Assembly (NCBI GenBank): GCA_024399035.1
Contig: JAKSID010000017.1
Coordinates: 1 to 55,050 of the forward strand
DNA from: Fibrobacter sp.
GTDB taxonomy: Bacteria; Fibrobacterota; Fibrobacteria; Fibrobacterales; Fibrobacteraceae
Direction of reading: 5' to 3'
DNA: 55,050 nt
The notes below the pieces were generated by a model, which was not told the origin of the DNA, searched no databases, and was given only the letters and a program-made list of their open reading frames with translations. The translations under genes and the position numbers were made by a program. This document shows positions 1 through 8,975 of the stretch, one piece after another (position 1 is the stretch's first letter; each line of letters opens with the position of its first letter).

Positions 1-718
1 TGTCTTTAATTCCGATGAAGCCTGGATTTTTCATGGCGTCGGAAAAGCGGTAGCCAATCTTTGCGCCTGGCGATTTGCAGATGTGATCTGCGCAGTCTTC
101 GCCCAGGTTTTTGCGGCTCACGTTCTCGTAGCATTTTTTGCGGTCTTGGCAGCCGAACCAGCAACATTCATTGCAGAGAAATTCCACTTTCTGTTTCTGT
201 GCGGCGGTAAGCGGGGCGAACCTTTCCAGTTCCTTGTTTAACCTGAAATCCGGAACAACGTAACGGAATTCTTCACGGTTCAATTCTGCGACAAGCTGCG
301 TGATGTCCGTAATCACCTTCGTGGTGGAGGATACGAAATAGAAACTCGGGTACCGTGCCCGCAAATAGTTCAGCAGCAAGTCCGAATGAACGATAACGCC
401 GTTGCTGTTATTCTCAAACATCCTGCACAGTTCGTTGCAGCGCCTATCCGAAAGATGTTCTTCTCGCAGTAAGGAATTGCTGAAAGTAAGCCTTGCGGAA
501 ATCCCGTATTCCCTTACAAGCTCTGCTACATTTTCCGCAGGTTCTTCACCAAAGCCTACGCGGCCGCCACCCCAGACACAGTCTGCAGGTGCGCCGTAAA
601 TGGAACCGATTTCGCACCAATCGTAAAACCATTCCCGATGTTCGCGGAACAGGGGCAAAAACGCCTTGTACAAATCGTAGAACTCAAATAATCCGGGAAG
701 ATGGTAAAAAACTCTCAT
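1..718 (-). CDS. Conserved cysteine-rich protein, N-terminal part (runs off left edge)
   Basis: The minus strand reads open from an ATG at 718 to the window edge, giving 239 codons with no stop, so the C-terminus is outside. The protein begins MRVFYHLPGLFEFYD and contains a cysteine cluster at residues 182-196 (CNECCWFGCQDRKKC) plus cysteines at 209 and 214. It has no signal peptide or membrane segment. The segments VPDFRL (155-160) and the Cys cluster remind me of the TIM-barrel proteins related to U32 peptidases, in which clustered cysteines may bind a metal or iron-sulfur centre; that relation is inference. Its upstream region is shared divergently with the membrane protein gene at 803. 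No strong ribosome binding site precedes the ATG. I do not know its function. Confidence 0.8.
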   Translation of the reverse strand, partial: MRVFYHLPGLFEFYDLYKAFLPLFREHREWFYDWCEIGSIYGAPADCVWGGGRVGFGEEPAENVAELVREYGISARLTFSNSLLREEHLSDRRCNELCRMFENNSNGVIVHSDLLLNYLRARYPSFYFVSSTTKVITDITQLVAELNREEFRYVVPDFRLNKELERFAPLTAAQKQKVEFLCNECCWFGCQDRKKCYENVSRKNLGEDCADHICKSPGAKIGYRFSDAMKNPGFIGIKD

Positions 719-802
719 TTGAAAAAAAATAGAATATCTGCAGGCATCACATGGTCGCGACAAATTCAAAACACTAATCTTTGAAATTATATTTACTATG
801 GT

Positions 803-1393
803 ATGAAAAAGCGCATTTTAAAAGATCATTTTGTTGTTGCCTACGTTGCGGTGATTGCAGTCTGTTGCGTGATCTGTCTTGTTACGACTTTGAAAATTCA
901 TTCCTTGCCTGAACTTGGGTATGTAATCAATAATGACTTCTTGAAGTTGCTGGTTCAGTACAAAAATTACGAAATCATCCAGGACGCATCCGCTGTACTT
1001 GCCGTCACTTTTGGAATAGCCATTTGCATTTACATAGCCCTCAAATACAAGTTTCCAAGATTTGAAGAGAAACACAAAAAATGGAATCTGGGTTGTGCGC
1101 TCATTGTGTTTCCTGTTATAGGCTTTTTTGCCTCGATTGGCCCTAACCTGGATTTTCCCACAAGGTTAAAGGCGGAGCCTAAACTCCATAAGGAATTCGT
1201 CGTCGATAAGTATAAGTCTCATGGATCAAAAAGCGGAACCTCTTACCACTTGCTGTTTAGCAGCGGTTCCTCATTTATGGTGGGCTCAAAAAAATATAAC
1301 GCCGCATTTGTCAGGCAGGAATATTATACGGTTTATCAGGGTGATATTTTGATTCAGATTTTTTCGGCTGATAGATATCGCTTGGCTGAATAA
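803..1393 (+). CDS. Small membrane protein of unknown function
   Basis: This 196-residue protein has a short basic start and three likely membrane segments (about residues 10-29, 62-80 and 94-113), followed by a polar C-terminal domain of about 80 residues that includes a Gly/Ser-rich stretch. I do not recognise the family. The start at 803 lies only about 10 bases after a TATATT element at 788-793 and has no Shine-Dalgarno sequence, so the mRNA may be nearly leaderless. It ends 14 bases before the dehydrogenase gene and may be co-transcribed with it. The reading frame is intact and codon use resembles its neighbours. Confidence 0.7.
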   Translation: MKKRILKDHFVVAYVAVIAVCCVICLVTTLKIHSLPELGYVINNDFLKLLVQYKNYEIIQDASAVLAVTFGIAICIYIALKYKFPRFEEKHKKWNLGCALIVFPVIGFFASIGPNLDFPTRLKAEPKLHKEFVVDKYKSHGSKSGTSYHLLFSSGSSFMVGSKKYNAAFVRQEYYTVYQGDILIQIFSADRYRLAE

Positions 1394-1407
1394 AATTGGG
1401 AATTACA

Positions 1408-2121
1408 ATGAACGAGTTTAAGGATAAAGTAATCGTTGTGACCGGTGGTGCCCATGGCATTGGCAAGACTATCGTCAGTGAATTTGAAAAGGAAGGGGCC
1501 AAGGTTGCCTTTATTGACATTCGGGAAAATCCCTGCTTTGTAGGAGACCTTTCCAAGAAGGATGTGCTGGAAAAGTTTGCGGCCTTTGTCATTGAAAAAT
1601 ATGGCCGCGTTGACGTGCTGGTGAACAATGCCCTGCCCCTGATGAAAGGCATCGACGAATGCTCCTATGAGGAGTTCAGCTATGCTATGGCCGTTGGGGT
1701 GACTGCACCTTTTTACCTGGCAAAACTCTTTGCACCCCACTTTGGGGCATGCGCTTCCATCATCAACATTTCATCTTCCCGTGATCGCATGAGCCAGCCC
1801 CAGACCGAAAGTTATACGGCGGCAAAGGGCGGTATTGCAGCATTGACTCACGCGCTAGCCGTGAGCCTCGGTGGGCAAGGCGTGAGGGTGAATTCCATTT
1901 CGCCGGGCTGGATCGATACGGACTTTACAGTTTACGAAGGTCCTGACGCAACGCAACAGCCTGCAGGTCGCGTTGGAAACCCGCTGGATATCTCCAACAT
2001 GGTGCTTTTCCTTGCCTCGGACAAGGCTGGCTTCATTACAGGCGAAAATATCTGCATCGATGGCGGCATGACCCGCCAAATGATCTATCATAATGACTGC
2101 GGTTGGAAACTGGAACCATAA
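1408..2121 (+). CDS. Short-chain dehydrogenase/reductase (SDR)
   Basis: The 237-residue protein is a classical SDR, a cytoplasmic NAD(P)H-dependent oxidoreductase. It shows the nucleotide-binding TGGAHGIG motif at residues 12-19, an NNA motif near 74, a serine cluster at 122-124, the catalytic Tyr136 and Lys140 in the YxxxK pattern, and the SPGWIDT segment typical after the active site. The C-terminus carries the usual TGENICIDGG motif. A longer reading from a TTG at 1396 is possible, but the ATG at 1408 puts the glycine motif at the normal distance from the N-terminus. Substrate cannot be told from sequence. It follows the membrane protein gene closely. Confidence 0.9.
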   Translation: MNEFKDKVIVVTGGAHGIGKTIVSEFEKEGAKVAFIDIRENPCFVGDLSKKDVLEKFAAFVIEKYGRVDVLVNNALPLMKGIDECSYEEFSYAMAVGVTAPFYLAKLFAPHFGACASIINISSSRDRMSQPQTESYTAAKGGIAALTHALAVSLGGQGVRVNSISPGWIDTDFTVYEGPDATQQPAGRVGNPLDISNMVLFLASDKAGFITGENICIDGGMTRQMIYHNDCGWKLEP

Positions 2122-2247
2122 CTGACAGGTGCTTTCCGTCACGTTTTGTAAAAAACGCAAAACAAAATGTGGGAGTCTTTCGATAAATTGGCCTAAAAAA
2201 GGTATTTATACATTGGACGCTTAGGTTATATTTATAGAGACCCCGAT

Positions 2248-3099
2248 ATGCTTAATATTGACGAAATTAGCGATTATAGAGACTTATTGAAGGATTATTA
2301 TGTCCAGCGAAAGCTGGATTTTCCGCTGTATTCCTATAAAATGTTGGGATCGAAATTGGGCCTGGAAACGAGCCAGGTTTATCGTGTTCTAAACAAAGAA
2401 TACCATTTGCCTACCAGAAGTGTTCCTCTGGCAAAAGACCTTTTGAAGTTGAAAGGTCGTAGTGGGGAACTTTTCGAAATTCTGGTGGCAGCCTCCAAGA
2501 CCAAGTCCCAAGCAAAGAAAGATAAGCTGTACAAGATGGCTCTTTCGCTGAAAGATGTGAAAATGCGTCAGCTGGATTCCAACGAGTTGTTGTTCTTGAG
2601 CAAGTGGTGGATTCCTGTAGTTCGTGTGACCATCGAAATGAACGGCGGCGAGGCAGAACCTTCAAAGCTGTTGAAAATGATTCGTCCGGCGATTTCCAGG
2701 GAACAATTGGATGAGGCCATTCGTGTTCTGAAAGAACTGAATTTGATTACGCCGCTGGCTTCTGGCCGTTATGCCATTTCCCAGGCTAATTTTACTTCTG
2801 CAGGTGCCGCCAAGGTGACTGCCATTCGCAGCTACCAGAATCAGCTTCTTGCCTTGGCTCAGGATTCCATTGTGACAGTGGACCCGAACCAGCGTAACAT
2901 CTCCTCGCTGTTGGTGGGTGTAGATGATGATTGCTACGAAGATTTGAATAACATGACCCAGGAATTCCGCCGCCAGATCCAGAAGCGAGTGGAAGAAGTT
3001 CCTGAGCCTAAGAAGGCAATGCAGTTTGTTTTTGCCTTGTACCCTGTGTCAGATGTTTCTCAAGGCGGTTCTACGGAATCGGGGAGGAAACGTAAATGA
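2248..3099 (+). CDS. TIGR02147 / DUF4423 family protein, probable regulator (cassette 1)
   Basis: The 283-residue soluble protein matches the Fibrobacter second paralogous family (TIGR02147, DUF4423) by its overall pattern: an N-terminal helical region with DYRDLLKDYY, a helix-turn-helix-like segment (about 28-60, SKLGLETSQVYRVL), a central LSKWWIPVVRV segment and a C-terminal FALYPVSDV. Its stop codon overlaps the start of the following lipoprotein gene in an ATGA, indicating translational coupling. A second copy of this arrangement is at 30580-32615. DNA binding is inferred from the helix-turn-helix-like segment; the function of the family is not established as far as I know. A TATATT element at 2227-2232 lies 15 bases before the ATG. 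Confidence 0.85.
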   Translation: MLNIDEISDYRDLLKDYYVQRKLDFPLYSYKMLGSKLGLETSQVYRVLNKEYHLPTRSVPLAKDLLKLKGRSGELFEILVAASKTKSQAKKDKLYKMALSLKDVKMRQLDSNELLFLSKWWIPVVRVTIEMNGGEAEPSKLLKMIRPAISREQLDEAIRVLKELNLITPLASGRYAISQANFTSAGAAKVTAIRSYQNQLLALAQDSIVTVDPNQRNISSLLVGVDDDCYEDLNNMTQEFRRQIQKRVEEVPEPKKAMQFVFALYPVSDVSQGGSTESGRKRK

Positions 3100-4679
3100 A
3101 AAAAATTTTGAATTTTGCTGTGCTTTCACCTGTTTGCTGCAGCTTGCTTGCACTGATGGGATGTACTTCCGGCACTGAGACCGCTGGCGTTAGTACTGTG
3201 GAAACAGAAAACGCACTGGTAATTCAGGTGTTCGCAGGTGATGCTCCGGCGAATGGAGCTGTGGCCCGTGTTCGTTCGGCTCGATATCTTCAAAGTTCTT
3301 TTGATGAAACTTCGTCTAAGGATGATGGCGTGGTGGCGGAATATAAGGCTGATTCCAAGGGCTTTATTTCCATCACAAAGAAGGACTGTGAAAAGCTGGA
3401 AAAGATCTCTGTGGAGGTCGCAGACGAAAATCAAGGTGCCTTTGGTGTGTATGCCACTGCCAAGGGTGAAAATGTTCCTGATTCTGTATCCTTGTCCATG
3501 GAAAAGTTTGGCTCCTTGAAGGGCCATGTGGTTCTCGAGGATGGTGATACTTCTGCAGTGGTTCGCATCTATGGTACGGATCGCTTTGTGGTTACTGATT
3601 CCAAGGGCAATTTTGAAATTGAGGATTTGCCTCCTTATGATTACAGCCTGTATGTCAATGCCGAAAATACCGACGCTGAAGTGGAAGGCAAGGTGTCTGC
3701 GGCAAAGACTCAGGACGTTGGAGACATCATCCTTCGAAAGACAAAGTCCTTTGAGGAAAAGGACCTGATTTCTAGCTGGATGAAGTCCGCCATTACGGCT
3801 CGTGAGGAAGGCGAACCTGTTGTAGGCTTTATTCGCTTGAATTCAAAGAACTTTGATTTTGATGAAGCGATGGACGGCGGCGAAGATGTCCAGGTCCTGG
3901 GTGCAAATGACAAACCACTTCCCTTTGCTATTTCTTACTGGAATGACTCGCTTCAGCAAGCTGTAATCCAGGTTTTGTTGGATTCAAAGTTTGAATATGC
4001 ACGCTTGGCGTGGGGTGCTGGCGCTGTTGATGAAAAATCTTCTGGTTTGACGTCTCGTGCAAAGCTGTGGGGATCTGTTCCTGCAGAAGTGACTCGCGAA
4101 CAAAATATGGTTCGCCTTATGGATTTTGAATCCGGCTTCAAGAAGGCTGATGCGGCGTCTCCTGCCTCGGTGAAGGACGGATACTTTGAATATCAGGGAG
4201 ACTCTGTTTCCACAACGCCGTCCCTAGAAAATATTCTTGATGGAATCGAAAAGGCTGGTGCTGATCGTGATGGTTATGCCCTGCATTGGAAGTCTAGTGC
4301 CGCTGTCGGTAGATGGTCTGATTTTGGCCAGTGGTTTAGTACTCCAGACAAACCGTGCAATATGGAAGGCGTTGATTCCGTAGAATATTTCATTCGTGGA
4401 ACGGGTCGATATGCCTTTGCATTTGAAGCGGAAGATGAAACCGGATATGTGGATAAGGCTTTCTATTTCGATACTTTGAAGACTGCTAATGCTGATTCTT
4501 GGAAACGCACCGTGATTCGTCAGTCGGACTTTGCCAAGGGCACTGGTTCCTATGCCAATACCGGCTGGGATGTAATCCGCACTAGGGTGACCAACTATAA
4601 TATCGACGCCTACGGTGAAGCCGAACTTTGGCTGGACGATATTAAGATTTACGGAATCAATTGGGACGATATCCATTAA
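3096..4679 (+). CDS. Lipoprotein with carboxypeptidase-regulatory-like, DUF2341-like and carbohydrate-binding-like domains (cassette 1)
   Basis: This 527-residue protein has a lipoprotein signal ending in LMGC (Cys23). Visible modules are a beta-sandwich like the carboxypeptidase regulatory domain (about 138-190, with VTDSKGNFEIEDLPP), a region resembling DUF2341 (about 235-325) and a C-terminal beta-rich module (about 335-527) ending in AELWLDDIKIYGI, which resembles CBM11/CIA30-type carbohydrate-binding folds. The last assignment is inference. A GGAGG at 3083-3087 precedes the ATG, which overlaps the upstream regulator stop by four bases. The protein probably sits in the outer membrane facing outward or into the periplasm. 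Binding of a plant polysaccharide is plausible but not shown. Confidence 0.8.
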   Translation: MKKILNFAVLSPVCCSLLALMGCTSGTETAGVSTVETENALVIQVFAGDAPANGAVARVRSARYLQSSFDETSSKDDGVVAEYKADSKGFISITKKDCEKLEKISVEVADENQGAFGVYATAKGENVPDSVSLSMEKFGSLKGHVVLEDGDTSAVVRIYGTDRFVVTDSKGNFEIEDLPPYDYSLYVNAENTDAEVEGKVSAAKTQDVGDIILRKTKSFEEKDLISSWMKSAITAREEGEPVVGFIRLNSKNFDFDEAMDGGEDVQVLGANDKPLPFAISYWNDSLQQAVIQVLLDSKFEYARLAWGAGAVDEKSSGLTSRAKLWGSVPAEVTREQNMVRLMDFESGFKKADAASPASVKDGYFEYQGDSVSTTPSLENILDGIEKAGADRDGYALHWKSSAAVGRWSDFGQWFSTPDKPCNMEGVDSVEYFIRGTGRYAFAFEAEDETGYVDKAFYFDTLKTANADSWKRTVIRQSDFAKGTGSYANTGWDVIRTRVTNYNIDAYGEAELWLDDIKIYGINWDDIH

Positions 4680-4727
4680 ATCTCAAACATCGTTATTTTA
4701 TATTTTTGCCATACGAAGGAGACTTGT

Positions 4728-5558
4728 ATGGCTGAAAATCATGTGGTTCGCATTGCTGGCGCAGCCTTGAATGGTGAAGATGTAGAAATGGAATACGCCC
4801 GTTTTGGAAACGGCGCAAAGACTTTTGTGATTATTCCTGGGTTGAGCCTTCGTAGTACAATGGCTTCGGCATCCTCCGTAGAAACAGCCTACAAGATTTT
4901 TAAAGAAGATTACACGGTTTATCTTTTTGACCGTCGTAAGAACATGCCGGATGTATATTCTGTTGCCGATATGGCCAAGGATACGTCCGCTGCAATGAAG
5001 ACCCTTGGCCTTGAACATGCCGATGTTTTGGGAACGTCCCAGGGTGGCATGATTGCACAGCATATTGCCATCGAAAATCCTGAATTGGTAAACCGTCTGG
5101 TTCTGGCCTCCAGTTCCTCCAAGGCGGAACCCCTTCAGCTGGATGTCATCGGGAACTGGGCGCAGATTGCTCGTGCCGGCCGTGCCGATGATCTTGTGGG
5201 AGACTTCATCGACAACGCCTTTACCCCCGCATTTGTCCAGCGATATCGCCGCGCTCTCCTCATGATGTACAAGAACCTGACGGAAGAGGAGCTCCTCCGC
5301 TTCGCCATTACGGCTGAAGCTTGCGCAGGTATCGATACCTACGACAACTTGGATAAGATCAAGTGCCCCACCTTTGTCATCGGCGCGGGCCTTGACCATG
5401 TGGTGACCTATGAAGCCTCCGTCAAGATTGCGGAAAAGCTGAAGGCCGCCGGCACTCCCTGCGAATTCTTTACCTACGAAGAAAATGGCCACGCCGTATT
5501 CGACGAGGCCAAGGATTATAAGGATCGAATCTTGCAGTTCTTAAAACGTGCGTATTGA
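4728..5558 (+). CDS. Alpha/beta-fold hydrolase
   Basis: The 276-residue cytoplasmic protein has the alpha/beta hydrolase layout: an oxyanion-hole region near IPGLS (36-40), the nucleophile elbow GTSQG with Ser104, Asp223 in GAGLDHV, and His255 in ENGHAVF. These three form a convincing catalytic triad. The elbow sequence and lid region (about 135-185) resemble esterases and peroxidase-like hydrolases of the family, but the substrate cannot be assigned. The gene has a strong AAGGAG ribosome binding site and a TATATT element at 4699-4704, suggesting its own promoter. It is convergent with the HD-GYP gene, with an 11-base gap and no clear terminator. Confidence 0.9.
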   Translation: MAENHVVRIAGAALNGEDVEMEYARFGNGAKTFVIIPGLSLRSTMASASSVETAYKIFKEDYTVYLFDRRKNMPDVYSVADMAKDTSAAMKTLGLEHADVLGTSQGGMIAQHIAIENPELVNRLVLASSSSKAEPLQLDVIGNWAQIARAGRADDLVGDFIDNAFTPAFVQRYRRALLMMYKNLTEEELLRFAITAEACAGIDTYDNLDKIKCPTFVIGAGLDHVVTYEASVKIAEKLKAAGTPCEFFTYEENGHAVFDEAKDYKDRILQFLKRAY

Positions 5559-5569
5559 TTTTTTGCTGA

Positions 5570-6790
5570 TTAACCTTCGATTTCGGCCATGGTCTGCTTG
5601 ATTTGATCTTTCATGTTGAGGAATACATCAACCAGAATCGGCTCAAAGTCGGAGTCTTTACCTTTTTCGATAATTTTGAAACATTCCTCAAGGGGAATGG
5701 CGTCGCGGTAACAACGTTTCTGTGAAATGGCGTCGAAAACGTCTGCAATGGCCATGATGCGGGCGGCAAGGGGAATTTCCTGTTTAGAGCGCCCTTCGGG
5801 ATAGCCCTTTCCATTCCACTTTTCGTGATGGTAACGAGCGACTTCGTAAACCATTTGGCGGTAGTTATCGTCTCCTATGTGGGAGAATGTCTGCTTGATA
5901 ATCTTGCCACCCTGCTCTGCGTGGCTTTTCATGATAGTGAATTCTTCGTCCGTAAGCTTGCCGGGTTTTTGCAGAATATGGTCAGGAATAGCCATCTTGC
6001 CAATGTCGTGCATAGGTGCTGCGTTGGTTAGATTATTGACGAAATCGGAATCAATGACATCCTTGTAGATACCTCGTTTGAGGAGTTCCTTGGAGAGCAA
6101 TTCAACGTAGCGACTGGTGCGCTTGACGTGTCCACCTGTGCTTTCGTCTCTGTTTTCTACGAGATTAGCAAATCCAAGAACAATGTCTTGGTTTAATTCC
6201 TTGATTTTGTTTGTGCCTTTGATTTGCCTATCTAAAAGAGCGCGAGTTCGACTAGAAAGGAAGTAGAGCAGGTAACCGAAGCTGACCAGCGCCATAGTTC
6301 TTGGCAAGACGCTAAAAAGAACAAGACGCTTTAATACGAGGAAGTTTTGGTCTGGAACAAAGTTTGCGAAAAAGCCTATAAACTGACCTACGATGGAGAA
6401 TATAGTCGTAATAAATAGGGTGTAGAACGTGACTTTCTTGGAAAAGTAAAAGCTAGCGATGGCGATGGGGTAGGCGTAAACTACTACGGAATGAAATGTC
6501 AGGGTGATTTCAAGATTGAGAAGAAAGATGTTGGAGATAAGAATGTAGATGAACTTTAATTTTGGATTTGCACAACCGTAGACTTTGTTCAAAACCTGAG
6601 GGAGCAAAAGCAATGCGGCGCCGGTAAGATAGGCGGTTAGCATAACCTTATTGTCAATAATGAATACATGACAAAGGTTCAAAATAAAAATGACGGAAAA
6701 AATACTTAAGGTCACGAGAAAAACGTTGGCAATGGTCTTGTTTGCCTCCGCCTCGTTTCTTCGAACAATGTAATGTTCATGAACTAACAT
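5570..6790 (-). CDS. Membrane-bound HD-GYP domain phosphodiesterase
   Basis: The 406-residue protein has about six membrane segments in residues 18-180, then a cytoplasmic HD-GYP domain (about 200-400). The HD pair is at 261-262 in MHDIGK, followed by HHE (321-323) and the GYP signature at 329-331 in WNGKGYPEG. Such domains hydrolyse cyclic di-GMP, or in some lineages cyclic GMP-AMP; which applies here cannot be read from sequence. The membrane part has no recognisable sensor fold and may sense an envelope signal. The start has a GAGGA ribosome binding site. The gene lies 89 bases downstream of the SGNH hydrolase gene on the same strand. No GGDEF cyclase is present in the window. Confidence 0.93.
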   Translation of the reverse strand: MLVHEHYIVRRNEAEANKTIANVFLVTLSIFSVIFILNLCHVFIIDNKVMLTAYLTGAALLLLPQVLNKVYGCANPKLKFIYILISNIFLLNLEITLTFHSVVVYAYPIAIASFYFSKKVTFYTLFITTIFSIVGQFIGFFANFVPDQNFLVLKRLVLFSVLPRTMALVSFGYLLYFLSSRTRALLDRQIKGTNKIKELNQDIVLGFANLVENRDESTGGHVKRTSRYVELLSKELLKRGIYKDVIDSDFVNNLTNAAPMHDIGKMAIPDHILQKPGKLTDEEFTIMKSHAEQGGKIIKQTFSHIGDDNYRQMVYEVARYHHEKWNGKGYPEGRSKQEIPLAARIMAIADVFDAISQKRCYRDAIPLEECFKIIEKGKDSDFEPILVDVFLNMKDQIKQTMAEIEG

Positions 6791-6879
6791 CTAAAAATCC
6801 TCATATACCGAGGGAAATATTAGCAAAATGTGCAAAGAAACTGTAAGATTATTTTAGGGGTAGTGCGGACAAATGATTG

Positions 6880-8037
6880 TTATCGCAAAATTTCTGCCGG
6901 GACACATTGGGCCATGGCTTCGTATGCCTTGGCGCTTGGATGCAAATGATCGCCGGAGTCAAATCCCTGTGCGAATTTTTCTGGCTGGGCGCTGTCGCGG
7001 ACAGTCTTGTCAAAGTCTACGCAACCGTCGAATTTTTCGGAACTGCGAAGCCATTGGTTGAATTCGTTTCGAATAACATCGCGGCTTTCATTGTAAGTTC
7101 GCCATCCGAAAATTGGTAGCAGTGTGCCGCTCCAAACCTTTAAGCCGAGTTTTCGTGCGTGGTTGACATAAATGTTTTCTACGCCTTCGATCAGATCGGC
7201 GGTTGTGGGCATATCGCTCCAGGGGCGGAATGGATTGATTTCGGTTCCCACCGGGTGGATGATATCGTTAATACCGTGTTGGATAATGACAGTCCTTGCC
7301 CCGGCGACATTCAGCTCGATGGGGAAGCGGGTGGCTCCCTTCAAGCCATAGGCGGCGTAGGTGATGCAATCATACTGGCGGAGAATTCTTGTGCCGCTGA
7401 CGGCGCGACGGATAATGGAGACGTTGTTGAATCCTTCTCTGGCGCAGCGGAGGCTCAAGTAGTCGGGCCAATCCTGGGCGGTAATGGAATCACCGTAACA
7501 GACCAGGGCGAAGTTCTTTTCTTCAGTAAGAACGTCGATGGTGTTCAAGAAATAGAACCAGTTGGTGTTGCGGGTCAGGTCTGCTGGTAGTTCTTCGGAT
7601 TTGGCGAAGTTTCCATAGCTGTACTTTCCAGAAGAAAGGGGGCCTGTAATTAAGGTGCCTGCATTCATCTGAACAAAATCTGCAAAGTAGAGGCTTACGT
7701 CAATAGTTTCTCCGGCGACAATTTCAAGGGATATTTCGTCGCTAAGAATTTCTTGTCCGGGAGGAATAACGCCAGCACTCTTTCCATCGAAGGTAATTGC
7801 CGTGGGCGTGTATGCTTCGCCCTTGTCAACCTGCTTTGCTGCGAAGGCTTCGCTAATGGTAACGGCTTCGGTTCCTGTCAGGTTGGAAAAATGAAAACGC
7901 AGCTTGTTTCCTGCAAAACACATGCGAATAGGATAACGGAGGGTAATGTCCTTGGAATAGACGGATTCCTTACGGTCGGTAATGGAGGTGGCATTGCCCC
8001 AGCAGGCTACCCATTTTGTGAATTGCATTCCGCTCAT
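6880..8037 (-). CDS. SGNH/GDSL-family hydrolase
   Basis: The 385-residue protein has a beta-rich N-terminal domain (about 1-170) and a C-terminal SGNH hydrolase domain. The key blocks are YGDSIT with nucleophile Ser184, GTR near 215 (block II glycine), GIND with Asn257 (block III) and GDHLHP with Asp363 and His366 (block V). Members with this two-domain layout are often carbohydrate or cell-wall esterases. No signal peptide is visible, so a cytoplasmic location is likely. A GGGAAG sequence precedes the start, and the gap from the upstream metallo-hydrolase stop is only 17 bases, so the two genes are probably one transcript. Confidence 0.88.
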   Translation of the reverse strand: MSGMQFTKWVACWGNATSITDRKESVYSKDITLRYPIRMCFAGNKLRFHFSNLTGTEAVTISEAFAAKQVDKGEAYTPTAITFDGKSAGVIPPGQEILSDEISLEIVAGETIDVSLYFADFVQMNAGTLITGPLSSGKYSYGNFAKSEELPADLTRNTNWFYFLNTIDVLTEEKNFALVCYGDSITAQDWPDYLSLRCAREGFNNVSIIRRAVSGTRILRQYDCITYAAYGLKGATRFPIELNVAGARTVIIQHGINDIIHPVGTEINPFRPWSDMPTTADLIEGVENIYVNHARKLGLKVWSGTLLPIFGWRTYNESRDVIRNEFNQWLRSSEKFDGCVDFDKTVRDSAQPEKFAQGFDSGDHLHPSAKAYEAMAQCVPAEILR

Positions 8038-8054
8038 TCTTTATGCTTCCCTAT

Positions 8055-8936
8055 TTATTCTGCGAATCCCGGGCTGGGCAAGTGCATGCCTGCCATGGTC
8101 AAGCCGTTTGCCTTGGCGTATTCCAGAATACGCTTGCGACTTTCGATGGACTTTTCCTTGTCCATGTCGTAGTTGGAGTTGAATTCCGGATGCTTGATCT
8201 GCAAAGCGTAACCGTGCATCAAGTCGCCAATGACTAGAAGTTCGTTGTAGCGGAAAACGGTGTGGCCGGGAGTGTGGCCGATGGCGTCGATAGCTTCCAC
8301 GGCGTGGGGGAGGGTGTCGCCAAAGGCGAAGAGATTCAGGTTGTCCCTGTAGACTCCCAGGATGCCCTTTTGCAGGTCGTTCTTTTCCATGGCCATCCAG
8401 GCGTCATGTTCGATTTTACCCAAGTACAGGGTGGCGTTCTTGAAAACCTTGTTAAAGCCGTTTTCGCCCTTGGAAACGAGGCCGGAAATGTGGTCCACAT
8501 GCAAGTGGGTCAGGTAGATCAGCTTGATGTCGTCGGGGTTCACTCCCAGTTCGTTCAGGTGGCGTCCTAGCTGACCGCCGAAATCGCCCAGGCCTGCGTC
8601 AAAGAGAACGTATTCGCCGTCTACCTTCATAAGGAAGGTGCTGACGGAAGCGGGAATGCCGTCATTCAAGCCCAAAGTTTCGTAGAGGGAGTCCGAGACA
8701 CCAGCGAACAGATCCTTAGGGTTCTTCTTGTCGTCGGGATTGTCCTTAATCCAAGTGACGGTAGCGCCGGATTTCAAGGTGATGGTCTTGAAGTCGGAGG
8801 ATTCTGCAACGGTCTTTGCTTCGGCAGAAGTTTCTGCAGCTAAGTTTTGCTTGGCTTGTTCGGAACCGTTGTTGCCGCATCCGAACATGGTTGCGGCAAT
8901 TGCTGCGGACATGACTACGTTGAAAAGAATTTTCAT
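8055..8936 (-). CDS. Metallo-beta-lactamase-fold hydrolase, lipoprotein
   Basis: The 293-residue protein starts with a lipoprotein signal ending in MFGC (Cys20). The metallo-beta-lactamase fold shows the zinc motif HLHVDH at 144-149, a third histidine in HTPGHT (His221, His225), and Asp238 in GDLMH. The arrangement resembles quorum-quenching lactonase-type and related hydrolases of the superfamily, but the substrate is unknown. Membrane anchoring suggests action in the periplasm or at the surface. Its Shine-Dalgarno sequence lies inside the hairpin at 8942-8964, which probably also terminates the upstream AAA gene (see findings). The downstream SGNH hydrolase gene follows after 17 bases. Confidence 0.9.
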   Translation of the reverse strand: MKILFNVVMSAAIAATMFGCGNNGSEQAKQNLAAETSAEAKTVAESSDFKTITLKSGATVTWIKDNPDDKKNPKDLFAGVSDSLYETLGLNDGIPASVSTFLMKVDGEYVLFDAGLGDFGGQLGRHLNELGVNPDDIKLIYLTHLHVDHISGLVSKGENGFNKVFKNATLYLGKIEHDAWMAMEKNDLQKGILGVYRDNLNLFAFGDTLPHAVEAIDAIGHTPGHTVFRYNELLVIGDLMHGYALQIKHPEFNSNYDMDKEKSIESRKRILEYAKANGLTMAGMHLPSPGFAE

Positions 8937-8941
8937 AAAAA

Positions 8942-8964
8942 ATACCTCAGTTTTACTGAGGTAT
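8942..8964 (-). terminator. Terminator-like hairpin that also covers the ribosome binding site of the metallo-hydrolase gene
   Basis: On the minus strand a perfect 9-base stem (ATACCTCAG with CTGAGGTAT) and a 5-base loop are followed by five T residues that run directly into the ATG at 8936. The 3' arm contains GAGG placed 8 bases before that ATG. The element therefore fits both a terminator for the AAA ATPase gene and a structure that hides the start of the next gene. Confidence 0.75.
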
Positions 8965-8975
8965 AAATTAGCAAC

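Noticed and set aside
402..732. Two short plus-strand frames near the left edge
   Set aside because: They are antisense to the partial cysteine-rich gene at 1-718, whose continuous frame and conserved-looking motifs are far more convincing.
2130..2175. Hairpin-like ACGTTTTGT / ACAAAATGT between the dehydrogenase and the TIGR02147 gene
   Set aside because: No T-run follows and the stem is A/T-rich with one G-U pair; too weak to call a terminator.
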